Below, piece after piece: positions 57,427 through 64,000 of a stretch of DNA of 64,000 bases; within the stretch, counting starts at the first letter, position 1, and the number at the start of each line of letters is the position of its first letter. A model generated the notes under the pieces. It searched no databases and had not been told where the DNA came from. It saw only the letters and a list, made by a program, of their open reading frames with translations. The stretch lies in assembly GCF_015694345.1 (NCBI RefSeq), contig NZ_JADQDC010000004.1:186001-250000 (forward strand), read 5' to 3'. The position numbers were made by a program, and so were the translations under genes. Source of the stretch: Novosphingobium jiangmenense (lineage in GTDB: Bacteria > Pseudomonadota > Alphaproteobacteria > Sphingomonadales > Sphingomonadaceae).

Positions 57427-58530
57427 TCAGGCTGTGGCGGTTTCCTCCGCCAGCGTCGGATAGTCGGTATAGCCGACCTCGCCGGGGAAATACCACGTCT
57501 GTGGCACCCCCTTGTTCGGATTGATGTGCGCCCCGACACGGATGCGCTCGACCAGATCGGGGTTCGAGATGAACGGACGCCCGAAGCTGATCGCGTCAGC
57601 GCGGCCGGAGGCAACGTCGGCCGCTGCCTCTTCCGGCGTGTAGTCGCTGTTGAGGACCAGCGGACCGGTGTAGATCGAGCGGATCAAGGCGTCCTGCTTG
57701 GGCACTTCGGTGGAACCGAAGGTGCCGTCGGGTCCGGGCTGGCGCAGTTCGAGGAAGCTGATGCCGAGGTCCTGAAGCACGCGCGCTGCTTCGCCGAAGG
57801 TTGCGGCGGGGTTGCTGTCGTCGGTGCCCTGCGATTCGCCGTTGGGGGAGAGGCGAACCGAGACGAGGTCCTTGCCCCAGACCGCGATCAGCCGTTCCAC
57901 CACCTCGCGCAGGATGCGCACGCGGTTCTGCGGGGAACCGCCGTAGTCGTCGTCGCGCAGGTTGGTGCCGTCGCGCAGGAACTGGTCGATCAGGTAGCCA
58001 TTGGCGGCGTGGAGCTGCACGCCATCGAACCCTGCCTTCTTGGCGTTCTCGGCAGCGCGGGTGTAGTCATCGAGCAGGCGCGGCATTTCATCGAGGCGCA
58101 GCGGGCGTGCCGTCGCGAAGTCCTGCTTGCCTTCCGGCGTGTGCGCTTGCCCGGGCGCGCGGGTGGCAGAAGCAGAGACCGGCGGTTCGCCGCCGAGGAA
58201 GTACGGGTGGACGATGCGGCCCATGTGCCACAGCTGCATGATGATGCGCCCGCCAGCCTCGTGCACGGCTTCGGTCACCGGCTTCCACGCTTCGGTCTGT
58301 TCGTCCGACCAGATACCCGGCGCGCTGGGCCAGCCCAAACCTTCGCGGCTGATGCCGGTCGCTTCGGAAATGATCAGCCCCGCGCTGGCCCGCTGGCGGT
58401 AGTATTCGATCATCACCGGCGTCGGCACGCCTTCGGCGGTTGCGCGACCGCGGGTGAGCGGTGCCATGATGATGCGGTTGGGCGCTTCGATCGCACCAAG
58501 GCGCAGGGGCTGGAACAGCGGTTCGTGCAT
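57427..58530 (-). CDS. Alkene reductase, old yellow enzyme family
   Basis: 367 residues from MHEPLFQPLRLGAIEAPNRIIMAPLTRGRATAEGVPT; the extension to 58575 is rejected. FMN barrel motifs: IMQLWHMGRIVHP (substrate and flavin contacts), FDGVQLHAANGYLIDQFLRDGTNLRDDDYGGSPQNRVRILREVVERL (His/Asn pair that binds the activated carbonyl) and ADAISFGRPFISNPDLV. Reduces alpha,beta-unsaturated carbonyls or nitro-esters with NADPH. 14 bp downstream of it is the CitE-like gene, so the two may be co-transcribed. Confidence 0.93.
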   Translation of the reverse strand: MHEPLFQPLRLGAIEAPNRIIMAPLTRGRATAEGVPTPVMIEYYRQRASAGLIISEATGISREGLGWPSAPGIWSDEQTEAWKPVTEAVHEAGGRIIMQLWHMGRIVHPYFLGGEPPVSASATRAPGQAHTPEGKQDFATARPLRLDEMPRLLDDYTRAAENAKKAGFDGVQLHAANGYLIDQFLRDGTNLRDDDYGGSPQNRVRILREVVERLIAVWGKDLVSVRLSPNGESQGTDDSNPAATFGEAARVLQDLGISFLELRQPGPDGTFGSTEVPKQDALIRSIYTGPLVLNSDYTPEEAAADVASGRADAISFGRPFISNPDLVERIRVGAHINPNKGVPQTWYFPGEVGYTDYPTLAEETATA

Positions 58531-58612
58531 GCTAGAGGGCCTTTCGGTAAATGACCGCGAAACGCGAGGATCCATCCTAGGTTTCGCTTTGCAACTGGAT
58601 TAGGCTGCGCCC

Positions 58613-59509
58613 ATGACGATTTCAAGTGACGCAGACCTGTCAATTCGTCCCACGCCGAAGCATTTCCTTGCCCTGCTGACAGGAAACGTTGCGTTGGCGC
58701 TGGGGCCGTGGTTCGTGCGGATCGCCGATAGCGGACCGGTCTCGGCCGGGTTCTGGCGGCTGGCCCTGGCGCTGCCGTTGCTCGCCTTGTTCGCATGGCG
58801 CGGGAAGGAGCCTTTGCGCGGGTATCCGGCCAAGGACTGGTGGTTCATTGCCGCAGCGGGCGTTGTCTTTGCGCTCGATCTGGCGAGCTGGCACGTCGGG
58901 ATCGAGCGGACCAAGCTCGGCAACGCCACGCTGTTCGGCAATTCGGGCAGCGTAATCCTGATGGTCTGGGGCCTGGTGACGATGCACCGCCGCCCGCATT
59001 TGCGCGAGTTTGCCGCCGTGGCGATGGCGCTGGGCGGGGCAGGGCTGCTGCTCGGCCGTTCGATGGAGATCGACGCGCGGACCCTTGCCGGGGACCTGTT
59101 CTGCATCCTCGCCGGGCTGTTCTACGTCGTCTACATCCTGCTGGTGCAGAACGTGCGCGAGCGGCTGAAGCCGTGGAGCCTGCTGTTCTGGTCAAGCCTT
59201 GCCGGATGCCCGGTCCTGCTCGTCACCGCGCTGGCGATGGGCGAGCCGGTGATCGCGCAGAACTGGTGGCCGCTCATCGGCCTGATGCTGGCGAGCCAGA
59301 TCGTCGGCCAGGGCCTGCTGGTCTATTCGCTCGGCCACTTCCCGCCGCTGGTGATCGGGCTTGTGCTGCTGACGCAACCCGCAGTCTCGGTCCTTGTCGG
59401 CTGGCTGTCGTTCGGCGAGGTCCTCGCCCTGCCCGACGCCATAGGCATGGCACTCGTCGGCGCGGCCTTGGTGCTGGCGCGGCTGGGTGAGGGAAAACCC
59501 GCAAGGTAG
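58613..59509 (+). CDS. EamA/DMT family transporter
   Basis: 298 residues, ten predicted helices in two EamA repeats: FLALLTGNVALALGPWFVRIA through LLLGRSMEI, then LAGDLFCILAGLFYVVYILLVQNV through IGMALVGAALVLARLG. The second repeat contains LASQIVGQGLLVYSLGHFPPLVIGLVLLTQPAVSVLVGWLSFGE, the usual core. It exports a small metabolite or amino acid; the substrate is unknown. The -10-like TAGGCT lies 6 bp before ATG, again leaderless-like, although its -35 is poor. Confidence 0.88.
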   Translation: MTISSDADLSIRPTPKHFLALLTGNVALALGPWFVRIADSGPVSAGFWRLALALPLLALFAWRGKEPLRGYPAKDWWFIAAAGVVFALDLASWHVGIERTKLGNATLFGNSGSVILMVWGLVTMHRRPHLREFAAVAMALGGAGLLLGRSMEIDARTLAGDLFCILAGLFYVVYILLVQNVRERLKPWSLLFWSSLAGCPVLLVTALAMGEPVIAQNWWPLIGLMLASQIVGQGLLVYSLGHFPPLVIGLVLLTQPAVSVLVGWLSFGEVLALPDAIGMALVGAALVLARLGEGKPAR

Positions 59510-59567
59510 CGCCATTCTCGACTTGTCTGTGCTCCTCTGCTATGTGTGAATCACATAGTCAGAGGCA

Positions 59568-59849
59568 ATGGAGTTCGAGTTCGATCCCGCCAAGGACGAG
59601 GCCAATCGCTTCAAGCACGGGTTGAAGCTTGCGTTCGGGATGCGGATTTTCCGTGATCCGTTCCACTTGCTTACGCCAACGATCCGGATCGGCGACGAAG
59701 AAGAGCGTTGGAAGATAACCGGCTTGGTGCAGGGTAAACTCTACACTGCCATTCACGTCTGGCGAGGCCGCACCGTAAGATTTATCTCGGTGCGAAGGAG
59801 CAATTCCAGTGAACAAAGAGACTACGATCGCAATTCCGGCAGACCCTAA
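59568..59849 (+). CDS. brnT: BrnT-family RNase toxin
   Basis: 93 residues. The BrnT start MEFEFDPAKDEANRFKHGLKLAFGMRIFRDPF matches the EWDxxKxxxNxxKHG-type motif with the catalytic-site lysines and His, and EERWKITGLVQGKLYTAIHVWRGRTVRFISVRRSNSSEQRDYDR follows the conserved ISxRRA..E...Y end. RelE-fold RNase of a type II toxin-antitoxin module that inhibits translation. The stop lies 38 bp into the next gene, so the two are tightly coupled. The pair is in a small variable patch between EamA and nadA. Confidence 0.88.
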   Translation: MEFEFDPAKDEANRFKHGLKLAFGMRIFRDPFHLLTPTIRIGDEEERWKITGLVQGKLYTAIHVWRGRTVRFISVRRSNSSEQRDYDRNSGRP

Positions 59850-60093
59850 TGATCCTGAGGACCGGGATGTCAGTGTGGCAGACCTTGAACGAGCACATAT
59901 GGGTCGCAGGTTCCGCGTGCTGCGATACCGCCTGAGCCTGAGCCAGCAGGAGTTTGCTGCAGCTTACGGCATTCCTGTAGCGAACTTGCGCCAATACGAA
60001 ATGGCCCGCCACATGCCGCCGCCCGCCGTCCGCGCCTACCTCAAGGTGATCGAGGCCGAGCCGGAGATGGTGCGGCGGGTGATGGCCGGGTAG
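59809..60093 (+). CDS. HTH-type antitoxin partner of BrnT
   Basis: 94 residues from GTG with GAAGGAG 8 bp upstream. The classical BrnA antitoxin has a ribbon-helix-helix; here the visible fold is instead a Cro/C1-type helix-turn-helix: RRFRVLRYRLSLSQQEFAAAYGIPVANLRQYEMARHMPPPAVRAYLKVIEAEPEMV. The N-terminal 25 residues (TTIAIPADPNDPEDRDVSV) are probably the toxin-binding strand. It should repress its own operon and neutralise BrnT. Overlap with brnT is 41 bp. Confidence 0.82.
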   Translation: MNKETTIAIPADPNDPEDRDVSVADLERAHMGRRFRVLRYRLSLSQQEFAAAYGIPVANLRQYEMARHMPPPAVRAYLKVIEAEPEMVRRVMAG

Positions 60094-60096
60094 ATC

Positions 60097-60480
60097 TTAT
60101 TGGGCCTCCAGACGGAGGTGACCAGTTTCTTCATCCAAGTAGACTACCCGCCAACGTCGACCCTGCTTTTCGGTGGGAAACCACACTTGGGCATCTTCGT
60201 AACTGATCCCCGGTTCTCCGCTGATCAGGATGGCATCAATCCAGCCATCAAATTCGATAAGGGCACGACTCGCATGTAGAATGCGCTTCTTGTTCCCGGA
60301 TTTTACCGACCAGTCTGCGATGGAGTTCTTGTGCTCGCGAGTATCGTATGAAAGGTCTTGCCAGTTAAGTCTGCGCTTCCAGATGGTAATACAGACGCCA
60401 TCATCCTTCTCTGCTGACCAGTCCTGACGAGCTGATCTCAGCTTGTATCCGAGCGATTCAAAGGCTTCGGCGTAACGCAT
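60097..60480 (-). CDS. Hypothetical protein of the variable patch
   Basis: 127 residues, not recognised. MRYAEAFESLGYKLRSARQDWSAEKDDGVCITIWKRRL is followed by NWQDLSYDTREHKNSIADWSVKSGNKKRILHASRALIEFDGWIDAILISGEPGISYEDAQVWFPTEKQGRRWRVVYLDEETGHL. Alternating strands and charged helices with several Trp suggest an alpha/beta or PUA/EVE-like nucleic-acid-associated fold, which is a guess. Base composition is more AT-rich than nadA. It is 6 bp after the nadA stop and convergent with the antitoxin, so the patch looks acquired. Confidence 0.6.
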   Translation of the reverse strand: MRYAEAFESLGYKLRSARQDWSAEKDDGVCITIWKRRLNWQDLSYDTREHKNSIADWSVKSGNKKRILHASRALIEFDGWIDAILISGEPGISYEDAQVWFPTEKQGRRWRVVYLDEETGHLRLEAQ

Positions 60481-60486
60481 GGCGAG

Positions 60487-61485
60487 TCACCCCCCGAAAG
60501 GCTTCGCTCCCAGATCGCCCAGCCCGACGGTGCCGCTTGCCATGTCGAGCATGCGGTCGAGGCTCTTCTTGGCGGCGAGGCGAAGGTCTTCGTCCATTTC
60601 GATGCGCGGCTGCAGGTCGCGCAGGGCGAGGTAGAGCTTTTCCATCGTGTTGAGCGCCATGTAGGGGCAGATGTTGCAGTTGCAGTTGCCGTCCGCGCCG
60701 GGGGCACCGATGAAGGTCTTGTCGGGCATGGCGAGCTGCATCTGGTGGATGATGTGCGGCTCGGTCGCCACGATCAGCGTGTCGCCGGTCATGGTCTTGG
60801 CATATTGCAGGATGCCGCTGGTCGAGCCGACGTAATCGGCATGGTCGACAATGTGCGGCGGGCATTCCGGGTGCGCGGCGATGGGCGCGTCGGGGTGCTG
60901 CGCCTTGAGCTTGAGCAATTCCGTTTCCGAAAACGCCTCGTGCACGATGCACACGCCCGGCCAGAGCAGCATGTCGCGGCCGAACTTGCGGTTGAGATAG
61001 CCGCCGAGGTGGCGGTCAGGCCCGAAGATGATCTTCTGCTCGGGCGGGATCTGGGCGAGGATCGTCTCGGCGCTGGAGCTGGTGACGATCACGTCGGACA
61101 GCGCTTTCACCTCGGTCGAGCAATTGATGTAGGTCAGCGCGATGTGATCGGGGTGGGCTTCGCGGAACGCCTTGAACTTGTCCGGCGGGCACGAATCCTC
61201 GAGGCTGCAGCCTGCGTCCATGTCGGGCAGGACGACGATCTTCTGAGGGCTGAGGATCTTGGCGGTGTCGGCCATGAACTTGACGCCGCAGAAGGCGATG
61301 ACGTCGGCATCGGTGGCCGCGGCCTTGCGCGAGAGCTCGAGGCTGTCGCCGACGAAATCCGCGAGGTCCTGGATTTCCGGGCGCTGGTAGTAGTGCGCGA
61401 GGATCACCGCGTTGCGCTCCATGCGCAGGCGGTCGATCTCGGCGCGCAGGTCAAGGCCGGAAAGGTTCAGGGGCTGGGCAGTCAT
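60487..61485 (-). CDS. nadA: Quinolinate synthase
   Basis: 332 residues. Cluster cysteines: FCGVKFMADTAKILSP with Cys near 85, DMDAGCSLEDSCPP and the C-terminal GNCNCNICPYMALNTMEKL; the last holds the paired Cys motif typical of NadA. Further blocks are VILAHYYQRPEIQDLADFVGDSLELS, YINCSTEVKALSDVIVTSSSA, GPDRHLGGYLNRK and TSGILQYA. It condenses iminoaspartate with dihydroxyacetone phosphate to quinolinate for NAD. nadB and nadC are not in the window; a membrane-protein gene lies upstream by 58 bp. Confidence 0.96.
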   Translation of the reverse strand: MTAQPLNLSGLDLRAEIDRLRMERNAVILAHYYQRPEIQDLADFVGDSLELSRKAAATDADVIAFCGVKFMADTAKILSPQKIVVLPDMDAGCSLEDSCPPDKFKAFREAHPDHIALTYINCSTEVKALSDVIVTSSSAETILAQIPPEQKIIFGPDRHLGGYLNRKFGRDMLLWPGVCIVHEAFSETELLKLKAQHPDAPIAAHPECPPHIVDHADYVGSTSGILQYAKTMTGDTLIVATEPHIIHQMQLAMPDKTFIGAPGADGNCNCNICPYMALNTMEKLYLALRDLQPRIEMDEDLRLAAKKSLDRMLDMASGTVGLGDLGAKPFGG

Positions 61486-61542
61486 CGCGTCACGTCCTCC
61501 CGCCCGCTTCGGTCTTGCGGGCGAGAGGGGGACTTAGGGACC

Positions 61543-62277
61543 TCAACCCGCTGCCGCAATACCTTCTGCCAGCGAAACGAACGGCGGGAAGACGGCAAGG
61601 CCCATGACCACGCCGAACAGGACCACCACGGCCAGCGCACTGAAGCGGGTGGCGGGATGGACGGCGCCTGTTTCGCGCAAGTCGTGCATCGCGATGATGC
61701 CCACAGCGAAGAGCTGGAACGCGCCCTCGACAATCGGCGTCAGCGTTGGCCCGAGAATCGGAGCAGGCACGAGGCGACCGATCGCGGGTTCGAGGATCAG
61801 GATCATCGCGCCCATCATCAGGCGGCGATGCCACTGGGTTTCGCGGCGCATGGCGATGGCGGCGATGACCATGGCGGCGAACAGCGCGGTGCCGATGTGC
61901 GTCAGCGCGAGGAAATAGGCGTTGCTGAAGAACGGCGGCACGCGGTGCAGTTCGATCGCCATGCGGCCGGTGAACATGCCGAGGCCGGCGATGAACAGGA
62001 CGAGCGCCAGCGATACCCAGCCAAGCTTGCGATGCAGGGCGATGTTGCCGGTCAGCGCAAGCTGGTTCTGCAGCACGAACATGCCGAGCCACGACAGCAT
62101 CGCCACGCCGTGGAGATGGACCCAGATGGGCGCCGTGGTCGGCGACGACATCCCGCGCAAGGCCCACTGGCCGAACGCGAGGACGACGAACACCGCCATG
62201 CCGATGGCCATGCGGGTAAAGAAGCGCTGGTCGCGCGAGTACGGATAAGCAGTTGTATTGATTGCGGCGGTAGCCAT
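61543..62277 (-). CDS. Seven-helix membrane protein, unknown function
   Basis: 244 residues; about seven hydrophobic helices (MAIGMAVFVVLAFGQWAL, WVHLHGVAMLSWLGMFVLQN, LGWVSLALVLFIAGLGMFTG, IGTALFAAMVIAAIAMR, LMMGAMILILEPAIGRL, AFQLFAVGIIAMHDL and VVVLFGVVMGLAVFPPFV). Conserved-looking His residues at helix ends (HLHG, HRKLGW, HRRLMM) could bind haem or quinone, as in DUF2306-like proteins; this is a guess. It may be co-transcribed with nadA downstream. Confidence 0.7.
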   Translation of the reverse strand: MATAAINTTAYPYSRDQRFFTRMAIGMAVFVVLAFGQWALRGMSSPTTAPIWVHLHGVAMLSWLGMFVLQNQLALTGNIALHRKLGWVSLALVLFIAGLGMFTGRMAIELHRVPPFFSNAYFLALTHIGTALFAAMVIAAIAMRRETQWHRRLMMGAMILILEPAIGRLVPAPILGPTLTPIVEGAFQLFAVGIIAMHDLRETGAVHPATRFSALAVVVLFGVVMGLAVFPPFVSLAEGIAAAG

Positions 62278-62368
62278 TCGATGTCTCCACCAGTCCCGAG
62301 GCGCCCGCTAGGCGATTCGGTCCGCTCTGGCGGTGACGACGGTCACACATGCAACCAGATTTGCGGTC

Positions 62369-63025
62369 CTACTTTGCGTCGAAGGTGACTTCGACCTTTG
62401 CCTTGCCGTACCCTGCAACCTGCAGCGGGATCGACAGGTTCTGGGTAATGGCTTCCTTGGCGGCCTGCCGGGCGAGATTCATCAGCACCGGGTTGGCGGC
62501 CTGCTGCACCGCTTGCGCTTCGGCCAGCCGGGTGTTGTCGCGGGTCAGCTTGTCCTGCGCATCGCGGCTGATCCAGATGCCGTCGCGCAAGTACTGCGCG
62601 CGGGCTTCGTCGAGGTTGGGGCGGCTCACGGTGAGCGGGGGCAGACGGACCGACAGGGTCTGGCCTTCGGCATTCCACGTCAGCCGGTCACGGCCGACCT
62701 GTGCCAGATTGATCGTGTAGTCGATCCGTGCGGGAATCACCGCGACCTGCTTGGAATTGACCAGACCGAACAGGCGGGAATCGTTGCTCGATACGACGGG
62801 GGCGAGCTCGGCGCTGAACACCGTCAGCTTGTCCTGCTTCTCGAAGGCGACGAGGCTGGTGGCCAAGGGATCGCCGAGGTCGTCGGGCTGCCACCATTTC
62901 CAGGCGAAGAACGCGGCAGCGGCCAGCGCGACGAGGAACAGGCCCCATGGCAGCAGCGAGATCCGCGCGAGGGTTGGTGCGGTTCGTGTGGGCGCTGGGC
63001 GGGGGGTCAGGCTGGGATCATCCAT
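62369..63025 (-). CDS. DUF4230 membrane-anchored protein
   Basis: 218 residues: one N-terminal membrane helix (LLPWGLFLVALAAAAFFAWKWW, 25-46) and a periplasmic or cytosolic DUF4230 domain (AFEKQDKLTVFSAELAPVVSSNDSRLFGLVNSKQVAVIPARIDYTINLAQVGRDRLTW...VRLPPLTVSRPNLDEARAQY). DUF4230 proteins are conserved but have no assigned function. Its 5' end overlaps the MBL-fold gene by 19 bp, so they are coupled. Confidence 0.82.
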   Translation of the reverse strand: MDDPSLTPRPAPTRTAPTLARISLLPWGLFLVALAAAAFFAWKWWQPDDLGDPLATSLVAFEKQDKLTVFSAELAPVVSSNDSRLFGLVNSKQVAVIPARIDYTINLAQVGRDRLTWNAEGQTLSVRLPPLTVSRPNLDEARAQYLRDGIWISRDAQDKLTRDNTRLAEAQAVQQAANPVLMNLARQAAKEAITQNLSIPLQVAGYGKAKVEVTFDAK

Positions 63026-63924
63026 GTCTCGTCCTCAACCCGGACTCGTCCCTGTCGTTCCAGATCGAGCAGGTGGGCGAGCACCGAGCGGCCTGCTGCG
63101 CCATGCAGGCGCGGGTCGAGGCCCTTGTACATCGCGGCGACGAATTCCGGGATCGCGTGGGGTCCGCCATCCTCGAGCAGGCGCAGAATTTGGCGTTCGC
63201 GCTGGCGGCGGTGGCCGAGCATGCCGCGGACGAGCTGGCGCGGATTGTCGATCTGCGGGCCGTGGGCGGGATAGAGCACGCGGTCGTCGCGGTCGTGCAG
63301 CTTCTGCAGGCTGGCCATGTAGGCGGCCATGTCGCCATCGGGCGGGGAGACCACCGAGGTCGACCAGCCCATGACGTGATCGCCGGTAAACAGCGCGCCG
63401 CTTTCGACCACGCTGTAGCACAAGTGGTTCGAGGTATGGCCGGGGGTGGCGACGGCTTCGATTGTCCAGCCATCACCGCAGATGCGCTCGCCATCGGCGA
63501 GAATGCGGTCTGGCCGGTAGTCGGCGTCGAAGGCGGCATCGGCGCGGGGGCCGTCGTCCTCCATGGTCAGCGGAGCGCAGCCGATGATCGGCGCGCCGGT
63601 GGCTTGTGCCAGCGGGCGGGAGGCGGGGCTGTGGTCACGATGGGTGTGGGTGCAGACGATGGCGGTGACCTTGGCATCGCCAACGGCCGCGAGGATCGCT
63701 TCGAGATGGCCCTGGCTTTCGGAGCCGACGACGTGGTCCATGCCGTAGGGGCCGGGATCGATCACCGCGACATCGCTGCCCGCGCCGACGAGATAGGTCT
63801 GCGTGCCGGTGAAGGTATAGGGCGAAGGGTTGGGCGCGAGCACGCGGCGCACCAGCGGTTCGAGCTGCTCGGCGCGGCCGAGGGGCCATTCGCTGCGGTC
63901 GGGGATCGGGGGCATCTGGGCCAT
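63007..63924 (-). CDS. Metallo-beta-lactamase-fold hydrolase (LACTB2-like)
   Basis: 305 residues from MAQMPPIPDRSEWPLG; a 16-residue extension to 63972 is possible. Zinc ligands: VCTHTHRDHSPASRPLAQATG (HxHxDH), TPGHTSNHLCYSV, LFTGDHVMGWSTSVVSPPDGDM and LYPAHGPQI. The C-terminal HRRQRERQILRLLEDGGPHAIPEFVAAMYKGLDPRLHGAAGRSVLAHLLDLERQGRV winged helix is the LACTB2 (mitochondrial endoribonuclease) feature. Likely a cytosolic hydrolase of RNA or thioesters. Overlap with DUF4230. Confidence 0.9.
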   Translation of the reverse strand: MAQMPPIPDRSEWPLGRAEQLEPLVRRVLAPNPSPYTFTGTQTYLVGAGSDVAVIDPGPYGMDHVVGSESQGHLEAILAAVGDAKVTAIVCTHTHRDHSPASRPLAQATGAPIIGCAPLTMEDDGPRADAAFDADYRPDRILADGERICGDGWTIEAVATPGHTSNHLCYSVVESGALFTGDHVMGWSTSVVSPPDGDMAAYMASLQKLHDRDDRVLYPAHGPQIDNPRQLVRGMLGHRRQRERQILRLLEDGGPHAIPEFVAAMYKGLDPRLHGAAGRSVLAHLLDLERQGRVRVEDETWMIPA

Positions 63925-64000
63925 CGCTGGGGTATGGGGACTGCAACGCGCCTGCGCAACCGCGCAAGTCATGTCAAATCGCGAGCAATGACGTCACGAC
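63925..64000. other. Window edge, no feature seen
   Basis: 76 bp upstream of the MBL-fold gene; probably its promoter region. Nothing recognisable. Confidence 0.3.

Overview
The window is GC-rich chromosomal DNA (roughly 65% by eye) from an alphaproteobacterium. It is most likely a sphingomonad (Novosphingobium-like), judging by the glycine-zipper, DUF1491 and UPF0262 proteins, the small basic 87-aa protein before mnmE, the palindromic 'CGTCATTCCCGC' intergenic repeats and the gene order around hemE. The genus is inferred, not proven. No rRNA, tRNA, CRISPR array, insertion sequence or prophage was seen.

The window appears to span the replication origin. The intergenic region 32869-33215, between hemE (leftward) and the PPDK-regulator gene (rightward), has the Caulobacter-type oriC context: rho-hemJ-hemE on one side and ppsR-maf-aroE-coaE-dnaQ on the other. 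It carries DnaA-box-like 9-mers and eight GANTC (CcrM) sites in 245 bp. About 10-22 kb to the left, the mnmE-mnmG-rsmG-parA-parB block carries a cluster of parS sites (one perfect, the others with one or two mismatches). Several of these lie inside coding sequence.

Layout. 1-6.6 kb: tail of an M24 peptidase, PfkB kinase, NsrR-like regulator divergent from a single-domain globin, saccharopine-dehydrogenase-like reductase, dcd, cdd, a degenerate GH25 protein, UPF0262. 6.7-10.7 kb: dnaB, a small winged-helix-like protein, rpoZ, SnoaL-like protein, dienelactone hydrolase. 10.7-16.3 kb: mnmE, mnmG, rsmG, parA, parB. 16.4-25.2 kb: two acyl-CoA dehydrogenases, glycine-zipper protein, msrC, PQQ-type sugar dehydrogenase, DUF815 ATPase, threonylcarbamoyl-AMP synthase, GIN-domain lipoprotein. 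25.3-32.9 kb: carD, fdxA, S4 protein, Suv3-like helicase, rho, hemJ, hemE. 33.2-38.9 kb: ppsR, maf, aroE, coaE, dnaQ, hpf, ptsN, thioesterase, DUF1491, mostly start-stop overlapped. 39-44 kb: cell-wall hydrolase, purH, heparinase-like protein, rpe. 44.5-54.7 kb: an inositol/CDP-alcohol cluster with inositol-3-phosphate synthase, two sugar-nucleotidyltransferase-fold proteins, a HAD phosphatase, two complete CDP-alcohol phosphotransferases, a Wzx-type flippase, an MFS carrier and a phospholipid-methyltransferase-like protein. 54.7-64 kb: membrane protein, lipB, lipoprotein, CitE-like lyase, old-yellow-enzyme, EamA exporter, a BrnT toxin with an HTH partner, nadA, membrane proteins and an MBL-fold hydrolase.

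Most notable: (i) the 45-52 kb cluster, which looks like a CDP-inositol or CDP-polyol pathway for an inositol-phosphate lipid or solute; (ii) eight exact 11-bp-spaced GTTG motifs upstream of one nucleotidyltransferase gene in that cluster; (iii) the GANTC cluster at the origin; (iv) a recurring leaderless promoter layout (TTGNCN, 17 bp, -10, 6-7 bp, ATG) at dnaB, mnmG, the PQQ dehydrogenase, tsaC and lipB.
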